Below, in pieces: positions 34,100-41,307 of a stretch of DNA of 64,000 nt; the stretch's first letter is position 1, and every line of letters starts with the position of its first letter. The DNA is from Streptomyces spongiicola (GTDB lineage: Bacteria; Actinomycetota; Actinomycetes; Streptomycetales; Streptomycetaceae). The DNA is taken from NCBI RefSeq assembly GCF_003122365.1, contig NZ_CP029254.1, positions 1,116,001 through 1,180,000 on the forward strand, read 5' to 3'. A program made the translations under genes and the position numbers. The notes beneath the pieces were generated by a model that had not been told where the DNA came from, made no database searches, and saw nothing but the letters and a program-made list of their open reading frames with translations.

Positions 34100-34693
34100 T
34101 CAGACGGGCGCTGTCTGCGGTGACGCCTCCGGCTCCGCGCTCGGCTCCCCCTCCCGCGTGCCGAAGGCCTCCCGCATCGCGCCCATCTGGGTCTCCGCGG
34201 CCGGTGACTCCGTGGGCGGATCGGTCGGTTCCCCGGTGGGACCGGGATCGGGGCTCGACGGCGCGGGTTCGGCGGGCGGTGTCGGCTCGGCCGTGGCCGT
34301 GGCCGTGGGCCCGGCGGGCGGCGTCGGCTCGCCCTGCGGCTCGGTCGGCCGCTTGGTGGGCGGCGGCTTCTGACCGCCCGCCGCCGCGGGGGGCGAAGCC
34401 GACGGCACCGCGGACACCGCCGGGCCCACCGACGCCTCCGCGGCGCCGCTGCCCGTGCCGGCACCGCCGGAGGGCTCCGTACCGCCCATGCCGGTACGGC
34501 CCCGGCCTCCGGAGCCGCCCGGCGCGGCGCCACCGCCGTCCGGTTCGGCGGTGGCGCCGCGCCGCTGCGGCGACTTCGCCGGCTCCGGCCCGTCGGCGTC
34601 GTCGCTCACGCTCACACAGCCGGCTGAGGCCGCGACCGCCAGGGCGGTGGCGATCCAGACGGCACAACGGCCGGGGGCGGACAACTGGCGCAC
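34100..34693 (-). CDS. Lipoprotein with long Pro/Ser/Gly-rich low-complexity body
   Basis: The protein begins with a signal peptide ending in the lipobox AASAGC (Cys about residue 26), so it should be lipid-anchored on the outer face of the membrane. The following 170 residues are rich in Pro, Gly, Ser, Thr and Glu, without a recognisable domain, resembling a spacer or wall-spanning stalk. The GTG at 34693 is chosen because GGAGG lies 8 nt upstream; GTG 34702 is an alternative. It is divergent from the zincin gene at 34905. Confidence 0.7.
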   Translation of the reverse strand: MRQLSAPGRCAVWIATALAVAASAGCVSVSDDADGPEPAKSPQRRGATAEPDGGGAAPGGSGGRGRTGMGGTEPSGGAGTGSGAAEASVGPAVSAVPSASPPAAAGGQKPPPTKRPTEPQGEPTPPAGPTATATAEPTPPAEPAPSSPDPGPTGEPTDPPTESPAAETQMGAMREAFGTREGEPSAEPEASPQTAPV

Positions 34694-34904
34694 GGGTGGC
34701 ACCTCCGGGGCACAGGACGCGGTTTCCCTGCCCAACTCCCCGAGCCCCGCGGGGGACACGCCCGGTGCACGGCCGCCCGGACGCACGGCGGGCGCCGCCA
34801 CCGGCCCGGCCCGGCGCCCGCCCGCCCACGGCGCCCCGGCGACCGTCGCGCCCCCACGGGACGGAGTAGCACCCATACCGGCCGTCTTCCCCGACAATGG
34901 ACGT

Positions 34905-35255
34905 GTGCTGGAGATGTCGCGGGAAGCATTCGAAGAGCTGGTGAGCCAGGCGCTGGACACGATCCCCCCGGAGCTGACCCGGGTCATGGACAACGTGGCC
35001 GTGTTCGTCGAGGACGAGCCCGACCCGTCCGACCCCGAACTGCTGGGGTTGTACGAGGGGACGCCGCTCACGGAGCGCGGGGAGTGGTACGCCGGTGTAC
35101 TCCCCGACCGCATCTCCATCTACATGGGCCCGACGCTCCGCTACTGCGAGACCCCCGGCGACGTGGTGCACGAGGTCGCCGTGACGGTGGTCCACGAGAT
35201 CGCACACCATTTCGGCATCGACGACGAGCGGCTCCACGAGCTGGGCTGGGGCTGA
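34905..35255 (+). CDS. Small zincin-like metallopeptidase
   Basis: This 116-residue protein carries the zinc motif HEIAH (VTVVHEIAHHFGIDD) near the C-terminus and the conserved N-terminal block FEELVSQALDTIPPEL followed by VAVFVEDEP. It belongs to the minimal zincin (PF06262-type) metallopeptidase family, whose substrates are unknown. The GTG at 34905 gives MLEMSREAFEEL, the usual beginning; ATG 34914 is the alternative. No signal peptide is present, so it is cytoplasmic. Confidence 0.9.
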   Translation: MLEMSREAFEELVSQALDTIPPELTRVMDNVAVFVEDEPDPSDPELLGLYEGTPLTERGEWYAGVLPDRISIYMGPTLRYCETPGDVVHEVAVTVVHEIAHHFGIDDERLHELGWG

Positions 35256-35374
35256 CGGCTCACCGGGGACCGTGGTGCGCCGGTTCCCGGCGGGCGCCCG
35301 GCAGTACGGCCCGGCAGGCCCAAGCGCCCCCCGCCGGGGGCATAGTCCGGCGCGGGCGCGGGCATACGCGCCCA

Positions 35375-36931
35375 ATGGCCCGCGCCCACGAACTCCTGCA
35401 AGCCGGCCTCGTCCGCCTCAGGCGCCACCGCCCGTCCCACCGCTCGAGCCCGGTCAGCACGCTGGTCCACAGCCCGCATCCGTACGGCCGGGCGTTCGGG
35501 CTCATGGCCGTCGCCCTGCTCGGGGCATGGCTGGGGCTGCTGATCGTGGGGGCCGTCCGCACCCCGGTGGGCCCCGTGGACACGAGCATGGCGCTCCGGC
35601 CGTCCGTCTCAGGCGGCACGAAGATCAACGTCTCGCCGCTCGGGGCCCTCGAACTCGACTCGCACATCGCGCCGATCCGCCTCGACGTGAACATCGACCG
35701 GCTCGACCCCGTCCGCTCGCAGGCGCTCGTACAGCACCCCGAGCGCATCGCCGGGCTCCAGGAGGAGATCGGCCGGGACGTCACCGAGGGCACCCGCGGC
35801 CTCGCCCTGCGATCCTGTGCCGCCGTGGTCTTCGGAGCCACCGCCCTCGGCCTCGCCGTCTACCGCCGCCCGCGCCGGGCCCTCGCGGCCGGCGGCCTCG
35901 CCCTCGCCCTGCTGGCCGCCTCCGGGGTGAGCGCATGGGGCACCTGGAACCCGAAGTCGGTGCTGGAGCCCAGGTTCTCCGGGCTCCTGAGCAGCGCTCC
36001 CTCGGTCGTCGGCAACGCGCGTTCGATCGTCACCGAATTCGACGTCTACCAGCAGGAGTTGGCCCGGCTCGTCACCAACGTCACCAAGCTGTACGAGGCG
36101 ACCTCCACGCTGCCGGTCTACCAGCCGGACCCGGGCACCATGCGTGTGCTGCACGTCTCCGACATCCACCTCAACCCGGCCTCGTGGCACATCATCGGCT
36201 CGCTCGTGGAGCAGTACGGCATCGACGTGATCATCGACACGGGCGACACCATGGACCACGGCACCGCGGCGGAGAACCGCTTCCTCGACCCGATCACCGA
36301 CCTCGGCGCGCCCTACGTCTGGGTCCGCGGCAACCACGACTCGCTCGTGACACAGCGCTATCTCCAGCGCCTGAAGAACGTCCACGTCCTCGACGAGGGC
36401 CGGGCGGTGACCGTGGGCGGCCTGAGGGTGGCGGGCATCGGCGACCCGCAGTTCACGCCGGACCGGTCGACGGTGCCCGCGGGCGACCCCGCCGAACGCA
36501 TGGCCGGGATCCGGCTGGCCTCGGCACTGCGCGACCAGAGCGCGGCCGGAACGCCCGCCGACATCGCGGTCGCCCACAACCCCGTGGCCGCCCGCGAGGC
36601 GGACGGCGAGGTACCGCTGGTCCTGGCGGGCCACGTCCACCGCCGGGACACCGAGATCCTCCCGCTCGGCACCCGCCTCAAGATCGAGGGCTCCACGGGC
36701 GGCGGGGGGCTGCGGGCGGTCGAACGCGAGGAGCCGGAGAAGGTCCGCGCCTCCGTCCTCTACCTCGACCGCGACACGCGCACCCTCCAGGCCTGGGACG
36801 AGATCACCCTCGGGGGGCTGGGTCTCACGACGGCCGAGGTAGGCCGCCACCTGGCGGAGGCACCTCCGCCGCAGGGCCCGCAGGCGCCCCGCACACCGCC
36901 CACGACGGGCCTGCCGTCCCCGGCCCCGTAA
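35375..36931 (+). CDS. Membrane-anchored metallophosphoesterase
   Basis: A 518-residue protein with one helix near residues 40-62, an extracytoplasmic beta-type region, two further helices at about 145-190, and then a calcineurin-like phosphoesterase domain. Its metal motifs are VSDIHLN, DTGDTMDH, RGNHDS and GHVHRRD, in order. The phosphoesterase domain ends near residue 490, with a Pro-rich tail. Such proteins cleave phosphoester bonds at the membrane; the substrate is unknown. The ATG at 35375 is the best start, although the frame is open upstream. A tRNA cluster follows. Confidence 0.88.
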   Translation: MARAHELLQAGLVRLRRHRPSHRSSPVSTLVHSPHPYGRAFGLMAVALLGAWLGLLIVGAVRTPVGPVDTSMALRPSVSGGTKINVSPLGALELDSHIAPIRLDVNIDRLDPVRSQALVQHPERIAGLQEEIGRDVTEGTRGLALRSCAAVVFGATALGLAVYRRPRRALAAGGLALALLAASGVSAWGTWNPKSVLEPRFSGLLSSAPSVVGNARSIVTEFDVYQQELARLVTNVTKLYEATSTLPVYQPDPGTMRVLHVSDIHLNPASWHIIGSLVEQYGIDVIIDTGDTMDHGTAAENRFLDPITDLGAPYVWVRGNHDSLVTQRYLQRLKNVHVLDEGRAVTVGGLRVAGIGDPQFTPDRSTVPAGDPAERMAGIRLASALRDQSAAGTPADIAVAHNPVAAREADGEVPLVLAGHVHRRDTEILPLGTRLKIEGSTGGGGLRAVEREEPEKVRASVLYLDRDTRTLQAWDEITLGGLGLTTAEVGRHLAEAPPPQGPQAPRTPPTTGLPSPAP

Positions 36932-37012
36932 ACCGTTTTGGCGATAGCTCCCCGCATCCCATATGCTTCTCACGTCCCCGACGCGCTGCGAAGCGCCCAG
37001 GTGGGCCCCTCA

Positions 37013-37085
37013 GCCCTCATCGTCTAGTGGCCCAGGACGCCGCCCTTTCAAGGCGGTAGCACGGGTTCGAATCCCGTTGGGGGCA
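37013..37085 (+). tRNA. tRNA-Glu (anticodon TTC)
   Basis: The acceptor GCCCTCA pairs with TGGGGGC (one G-U). The anticodon stem CCGCC/GGCGG holds CTTTCAA with TTC, and the T arm CGGGTTCGAATCCCG is present. It is 73 nt without encoded CCA and is the first of three tRNAs in a row. Confidence 0.95.
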
Positions 37086-37131
37086 CGCACCACCGTGTGC
37101 GAGACTGGCTCTCGCGCAATGCATCACCTCT

Positions 37132-37206
37132 GGTCCTGTGGAGCAGTTTGGAGTGCTCGCCACCCTGTCAAGGTGGAGGCCGCGGGTTCAAATCCCGTCA
37201 GGACCG
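37132..37206 (+). tRNA. tRNA-Asp (anticodon GTC)
   Basis: The acceptor GGTCCTG pairs with CAGGACC. The anticodon stem CCACC/GGTGG holds CTGTCAA with GTC. The T arm has GGGTTCAAATCCC and the discriminator is G, as expected for tRNA-Asp. It is 75 nt and CCA is not encoded. Confidence 0.95.
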
Positions 37207-37226
37207 CTGCGACTTCCGAGTCGCGC

Positions 37227-37300
37227 GGCTGGGTAGCTCAGTTGGTACGAGCGTCCGCCTGAAAAGCGGAAGGTCGCCGGTTCGACCCCGGCCCCAGCCA
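37227..37300 (+). tRNA. tRNA-Phe (anticodon GAA)
   Basis: The acceptor GGCTGGG pairs with CCCAGCC. The anticodon stem CCGCC/GGCGG-type holds CTGAAAA with GAA. The T arm has CCGGTTCGACCCCGG. It is 74 nt and CCA is not encoded. An integrase fragment pointing towards its 3' end lies 91 bp downstream, so it is the likely attachment site of the element remnant that follows. Confidence 0.95.
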
Positions 37301-37319
37301 CAGCAGCCCTACCAGGGCA

Positions 37320-37353
37320 AACACCCCCGTCGAAGATCTTCGGCGGGGGTGTT
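37320..37353 (+). terminator. Hairpin terminator of the tRNA cluster
   Basis: AACACCCCCG (37320-37329) pairs with CGGGGGTGTT (37344-37353). The intervening 14 bases can extend the stem (CGAAGA/TCTTCG) past a single T/G mismatch. It lies 20 bp past tRNA-Phe and before the convergent integrase fragment. Confidence 0.85.
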
Positions 37354-37390
37354 CTCGTATCGGTTACGCCAACCGGTACGCCAACGGCTC

Positions 37391-37715
37391 TCAGGTGAGT
37401 GTGTCTCCCGGCTTCCCGAGGGCCTTCCGCTGCTCGTCCAGTGAGGCATGGGCATAGATCTTCATCGTCACGCCGATGTCGCTGTGGCCAACAATCTGCC
37501 GGACGATGTGCGGCGGAGCCCCCAGATCGAGCAGCAGCGAGACGGCCGAGTGACGGAGATCGTGAAAGCGGATCTCCAGCCCGAGCCGCTTCCGAAGCGG
37601 GTACCAGCTCCGCCGGAGGTTGTCCGGCTCCAGCGGGGTGCCGATACGCGACGTGAAGATCAGTCCGTTCTCCTTCCACTCGATGCCGGCGGCGGCCCGC
37701 TCCTGTGCCTGCCTC
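37391..37715 (-). pseudogene. Tyrosine integrase, C-terminal fragment (AICE type)
   Basis: About 108 residues on the minus strand end at TGA 37391-37393. They include KENGLIFTSRIGTPLEPDN, RFHDLRHSAVSLLLDLGAPP with the H-x-x-R box, and IVGHSDIGVTMKIYAHA with the catalytic Tyr. The N-terminal two thirds are deleted: upstream of about 37715 the sequence passes directly into the end of a DUF6251-like gene. Orientation and distance to tRNA-Phe are those of an actinomycete integrative element, but this copy cannot be active. Confidence 0.9.
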
Positions 37716-37724
37716 CCGCTGTTT

Positions 37725-38075
37725 TCACCGGGCCTTCCGGCCCCGCTTGCTGGTGCTGTTGGTGACGGAGCGGGTCACGGTGACGACGGCCCAGCCGAGG
37801 ACGAGCGCGATGAAGGCGAGCAGCGCGAGGTTCGCGGCGATGGCGGTCAGGTCGCCGACGAGGAGCGGGCCGAAGTAGACGCCGGCCGCGACCGCACCGG
37901 CGCCGACCCCGGAACCGAGGACGACGCGCTGCACCGTGCGGTCCGGCGGCGCCTGGTGGATGTGCACCACCTGCGGGCCGGTGGACTGCTGGGCGGGAAG
38001 GGCGGTGGGGTCGGCGTAGACGTGCGTGCCATCCGGGAGCCGCACCACACGGGGGAGCTCAGGCAGCGATTCCAT
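37725..38075 (-). CDS. DUF6251-like small membrane protein of an integrative element
   Basis: This 116-residue protein has an N-terminal soluble part (LPRVVRLPDGTHVYADPTAL, then QVVHIHQAPPDRTVQRVVL) and two hydrophobic helices at about residues 60-80 and 83-103, with a basic end. I recall proteins of this look as common passengers of actinomycete integrative and conjugative elements, usually labelled DUF6251 or Spd-like. The start ATG at 38075 has GGGAG upstream. Its stop lies at the broken end of the integrase fragment, so its original downstream neighbour was deleted. Confidence 0.7.
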   Translation of the reverse strand: MESLPELPRVVRLPDGTHVYADPTALPAQQSTGPQVVHIHQAPPDRTVQRVVLGSGVGAGAVAAGVYFGPLLVGDLTAIAANLALLAFIALVLGWAVVTVTRSVTNSTSKRGRKAR

Positions 38076-38114
38076 TTGGTGCTCCCTGGTCGCACGGGCC
38101 GCTAGGTTCGCGGC

Positions 38115-38270
38115 ATGAGGTCGATACAGATCGAGGTCGATCCGCTGGAGTGCAGGTTTTGTCGTCGACCGCTCGAACAGCGGAGGTGGTGGGCTCCGAA
38201 GCGCTTCTGCAACGGCTGGCACCGGTTGAAGTACCGAGTGTGCCAAGTCGTCGCGTTCGTGCTGGATTAG
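38115..38270 (+). CDS. Small Cys/His zinc-finger-like protein (51 aa)
   Basis: A short frame reads from ATG 38115 to TAG 38268-38270: MRSIQIEVDPLECRFCRRPL, then a basic Trp-containing stretch and RFCNGWHRLKYRVC. It has a CxxC pair followed by Cys, His and Cys with zinc-finger-like spacing. It is divergent from the DUF6251-like gene (39 bp apart) and convergent with the next zinc-binding gene. I do not recognise the family. The sequence is more AT-rich than host genes, consistent with element cargo. No strong ribosome site is visible. Confidence 0.5.
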   Translation: MRSIQIEVDPLECRFCRRPLEQRRWWAPKRFCNGWHRLKYRVCQVVAFVLD

Positions 38271-38283
38271 CGCCGGGTCTGGT

Positions 38284-38562
38284 TCAAGCAGCCTCCGGCT
38301 GCTCCGGGTAGGCACATGGCACGCAAGCACCAAGCAAGGACGGGATGACGTAGCCCGCATCCCTGCCACACTCGGGACACTTGCGGCGAGCGGCGTTGGC
38401 CTTGGCGAATGCCGCCCACCGGGCCGCCGTCATCGGACGCATAGGCTCGGCGCGGTCGATGCGGTAGAGGTAGGCGACCAGCGGTCCCCGATGTCGCCGG
38501 GGAACCGATCCGGCTCGGATGGAGACATCGAAGCCGACGGTCGCTGCCCCGGCTCGCGTCAT
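38284..38562 (-). CDS. RRQRL-type zinc-binding protein of an integrative element
   Basis: The 92-residue frame contains YLYRIDRAEPMRPMTAARWA and the zinc ribbon KCPECGRDAGYVIP...CVPC near the end, the layout of a small zinc-binding protein that frequently accompanies actinomycete integrative elements and is often named after an RRQRL motif (here altered to PRRHRG). The ATG at 38562 is tentative, because the homologous region may begin further upstream in a frame that is now degraded. It is probably part of the element whose integrase is broken at 37391-37715. Confidence 0.65.
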   Translation of the reverse strand: MTRAGAATVGFDVSIRAGSVPRRHRGPLVAYLYRIDRAEPMRPMTAARWAAFAKANAARRKCPECGRDAGYVIPSLLGACVPCAYPEQPEAA

Positions 38563-38761
38563 GGACGCCCGCCGGTGTCGGCCGGCAAAGCTCCCCTGGA
38601 CGCGCACGGCTCGAGCGTGGCAGTGACGGTGCGTCGGCCCGTGGATTCGGCCCCTCGGCTGTGCCCGCCGGCATTCCGCCCCCACTGTTCGCGCTGCCTG
38701 CCGGAAGCCGGCGCAGCGGACCGCTTGCCCGCCGGAAACCCGCTCCGCGGGGAGGCAGCCG

Positions 38762-39589
38762 TCACACCCGGTCCCGCCCGCGCAGCCCGCGAACCGCGAG
38801 GACGATCGCCGCGACCGCCACCACCAGGGAGAGCAGCAACCAGTCGGGGACCGCACGCCCCGCGGAGGAGGCCCACTGCTCCGCGGCGAAGGAGTCGTCG
38901 ACGGACAGCAGCCCCGGGAGGGCGGTCGTGCCGTCGAAGACGAGGAAGACGGTGCCGAGGAGGATGAAGAACAGGCCGGACAGGGCCGAGGTGGTGTGCA
39001 GTTCGAAGCGCCCGGCGATCCGCAGGGTGCGTCCGCGCAGCCAGCGTCGGCGTGGCAGGTCGCAGCGTTCCCACAGCAGGGCCAGTGCGAACAGCGGCAC
39101 CGCCATGCCCAGTGCGTAGACGGCGAGGAGGAGACCCCCGTACGCGGGGCTTCCGCTGAGGGCCGCCACCGTGAGGACGCTGCCGAGGATCGGACCCGCG
39201 CAGAAGCCGGCGAGTCCGTAGACCGCGCCGAGGGCGTAGACGGAGAGCGCGGTGGTGGGGCGGATCCGTCCGCCGGCCTCGGTGAGGCGGCGGGAGGCGA
39301 ATCCGAGGCCCGCCAGCTGGGCCACCCCGAGCACGATGATCAGCCAGCCGCCCACCGCGACCAGCAGGTCGCGGTGGCCGTAGAAGAGGCGTCCGGCGAA
39401 CGAGCCCGCTGCACCCAGCGGGACCAGGGTCGTCGCCAGGCCCGCGTAGAAGACGCAGGTACGCGCGATCAGCCGGGACGTGGTGTCGATCGAGTACGCG
39501 AAGAACGCGGGCAGCAGCAGGGCGCTGCAGGGGCTGAGCAGAGCGAGCAGGCCGCCCAGGAAGGCGGCCAGATAGCCGATGTCGCTCAC
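38762..39589 (-). CDS. CcdA/DsbD-like membrane electron-transfer protein
   Basis: A 275-residue protein with six core helices plus one or two more. It has the CcdA-type motifs: the first cysteine in LLALLSPCSALLLPAFFAYS and the second in LAGFCAGPILGSVLTVAA. These shuttle electrons from cytoplasmic thioredoxin to extracytoplasmic thiol proteins. The GTG at 39589 overlaps the stop of the DsbA-like gene (GTGA), so the two form a coupled pair that can keep an exported thioredoxin-fold protein reduced. Confidence 0.9.
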   Translation of the reverse strand: MSDIGYLAAFLGGLLALLSPCSALLLPAFFAYSIDTTSRLIARTCVFYAGLATTLVPLGAAGSFAGRLFYGHRDLLVAVGGWLIIVLGVAQLAGLGFASRRLTEAGGRIRPTTALSVYALGAVYGLAGFCAGPILGSVLTVAALSGSPAYGGLLLAVYALGMAVPLFALALLWERCDLPRRRWLRGRTLRIAGRFELHTTSALSGLFFILLGTVFLVFDGTTALPGLLSVDDSFAAEQWASSAGRAVPDWLLLSLVVAVAAIVLAVRGLRGRDRV

Positions 39590-40521
39590 TCGCCGCCCGC
39601 CGCGTCCTGCGCCGGGGTCGCGGCGGCGGTCCCGCCGGGAGCACCCGCGCCCGAGGCGGTGCTGCCCGAAGCGGTGCCGTCCGAGGCGGTGTCGCCGGGC
39701 GCCGTCGCACCCGGGGCCGTCGCACCCGGGGCCGGGGTCGTCGGGGCCGACTCGGGTCCCGCGGGTTCCGTGGCCGCGGCCTCCCGGGCCGCCTCGATCG
39801 CTTCGACGAAGGTCCGCTCGGGCTGGGCGCCCGCGATCGGACGGCCGTTGACGACGAACGACGGCGTGGACGTGGCGCCCAGCCCGTAGCCCTCCTCCTG
39901 GTCCCTGGCCACGGCCTGACGCGCCTCCTCGCTGTCCGCGTCGCGGCCGAAACGCGCCAGGTCCCGCACCCCGGCCGCCGCGGCGAGTTCCCTGAGCCGC
40001 TGCTCGCCGAAGCCCTGCTCCTTGGCGCCGTCGGCGTACGCGGCCTTGTGGAACTGCCAGAAGCGGCCCTGCTGCCCGGCGGCCCAGGCGGCCCGGGCAG
40101 CGGCCTCCGACTCCTCTCCGAAGATCGGGAAGTTGCGCCACTCGATGCGCAGAACGCCCTTCTCCACGTACTTCCGGATCAGCTGCGGCTCGGTGTCGCG
40201 GGCGAACTTCCCGCAGTAGCCGCACTTGAAGTCGGCGTACTCGACCATCACCACGGGCGCGTCGGTGCGGCCCAGCGCCAGCGGGTCGCCGGCGTCGCGC
40301 CGGGCGAGTTTCTCCAGTTCGGGGTAGACGCCGGCGTCCGGCTCGGCGGAGACGTCGGCCACGGAGTGCCCTCCCGTCGCCGGGTCGTCGGGCTTGGTGG
40401 CGGTGTAGGAGACGAAGCCGAGCAGCACCGCGGCGGCGGCCACGGCGGCGCCGTAGGCGAACGGCTTGACGGAGCGGGCGGGGCGGGTGCCGCCGCGGGC
40501 AGGAGTGCGTGACGTGGGCAT
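39586..40521 (-). CDS. Membrane-anchored DsbA-like thioredoxin-fold protein
   Basis: This 311-residue protein has an N-terminal signal anchor (about 20-42), then a DsbA-like domain with the redox motif FKCGYCGKFARDTEPQ (CGYC) and the cis-Pro loop in GLGATSTPSFVVNG. A helical insertion lies between, as expected. The final 65 residues are Ala/Pro/Thr/Gly-rich with repeated GATAPG and TASG words. It would handle disulphides outside the membrane and be reduced by the CcdA-like protein encoded immediately downstream. ATG 40521 is the start. Confidence 0.92.
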   Translation of the reverse strand: MPTSRTPARGGTRPARSVKPFAYGAAVAAAAVLLGFVSYTATKPDDPATGGHSVADVSAEPDAGVYPELEKLARRDAGDPLALGRTDAPVVMVEYADFKCGYCGKFARDTEPQLIRKYVEKGVLRIEWRNFPIFGEESEAAARAAWAAGQQGRFWQFHKAAYADGAKEQGFGEQRLRELAAAAGVRDLARFGRDADSEEARQAVARDQEEGYGLGATSTPSFVVNGRPIAGAQPERTFVEAIEAAREAAATEPAGPESAPTTPAPGATAPGATAPGDTASDGTASGSTASGAGAPGGTAAATPAQDAAGGE

Positions 40522-40581
40522 GATGATGTTGCCTCTCGGGGTGGCGCAGGGGTTACGGACAGTGCGGAGTGGTGCCGCGGC

Positions 40582-41030
40582 CTATACGCGCAGTACGGAG
40601 AGGTCTATCGGTCCGGGAGCCGCGAGCGCGGGCGGGGCGCGCCCCGGCGCGAGGTCGAGCACGGGCCCGGCGGCCGCCGGGCAGCCGGCCGCGCCGTGGG
40701 CGGCGGCAGGCAGGGCGGGCAGCAGTTCGTGCGCGGGAACGGTGTTGCGTGCCGCGAAGTGGTGGGCGAAGGCGAACGGCAGACCGAGCGTCCCGGCGAG
40801 CCGCGCGCTGAAGCCGGAGGAGCCGAGCAGCCAGACGGGGGGCCGGGCGGCGGACTGGACCCCGCCGGGAGCGGTGGCCTGCACCGGGCCGGGGACGGCG
40901 TGGATCCGCGCGTACGGGTGCCCGTCCGGGAAGTCGTCGTCGAGGAAGCGGGTCAGTTCGGCGAGCTGCTCGGGGAAGTCGTCGGCGCCGGCTCCCCCGG
41001 CCACGGGGCGGGCGGAGGCGGGCGTCAGCC
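40582..41030 (-). pseudogene. Luciferase-like monooxygenase, internal fragment
   Basis: On the minus strand about 85 residues match the middle of an LLM-class flavin-dependent oxidoreductase: FPEQLAELTRFLDDDFPDGH, VWLLGSSGFSARLAGTLGLP and FAFAHHFAARNT. The N-terminal barrel strands are missing and the sequence turns into Ala/Pro-rich nonsense after HFAARNT. It has no proper start. It is a relic between the DsbA-like gene and the NicO gene. A short minus-strand end reading GFRFWEIKKG with TGA near 41032 may belong to yet another lost gene. Confidence 0.75.
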
Positions 41031-41307
41031 CTTCTTGATCTCCCAGAAGCGGAAGCCCCGGGAGGCAGCGGCGGCCGGCCCGCACACCGCGCCACCGGTG
41101 ACCGGCCGAACGGCGCGAGGGCGGAGCGGGCCCCCGAACCGCCCGGAGAGCCGGCACTCCGCACCCGCAGAGCCGCCGGCCGCCGGCCGGACAGCGCGCC
41201 CCGGAACCGGGGACCCCCGCCGTCCGCGGCCCGAGCGCACCGCACACGGAAAGCCGGAGGGCGTTCGGGCACCGGGCCGGAGGCGGCCGCTCCGGGCCGC
41301 GCTGGCG
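41031..41307. other. Spacer upstream of the NicO gene
   Basis: No gene is supported here. The plus frame of the NicO gene is open throughout, with a GTG at 41097, but the translation is Pro/Arg/Gly-rich and lacks the codon bias of real genes. The ribosome-site-like CCGGAGG at 41277-41283 lies 24 bp before GTG 41308, so the true start may use a non-standard codon between them. Confidence 0.4.

Noticed and set aside
31013..34123. A 1036-codon plus-strand frame opposite the DEAD-box helicase
   Set aside because: The Thr/Val/Ala-rich translation is the complement of the Arg/Asp/Gly repeats; helicase motifs are all on the minus strand.
41097..41307. N-terminal 70-residue extension of the NicO protein from GTG 41097
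   Set aside because: Pro/Arg-rich, weak codon bias, and it would bury the signal peptide; kept only as an alternative.
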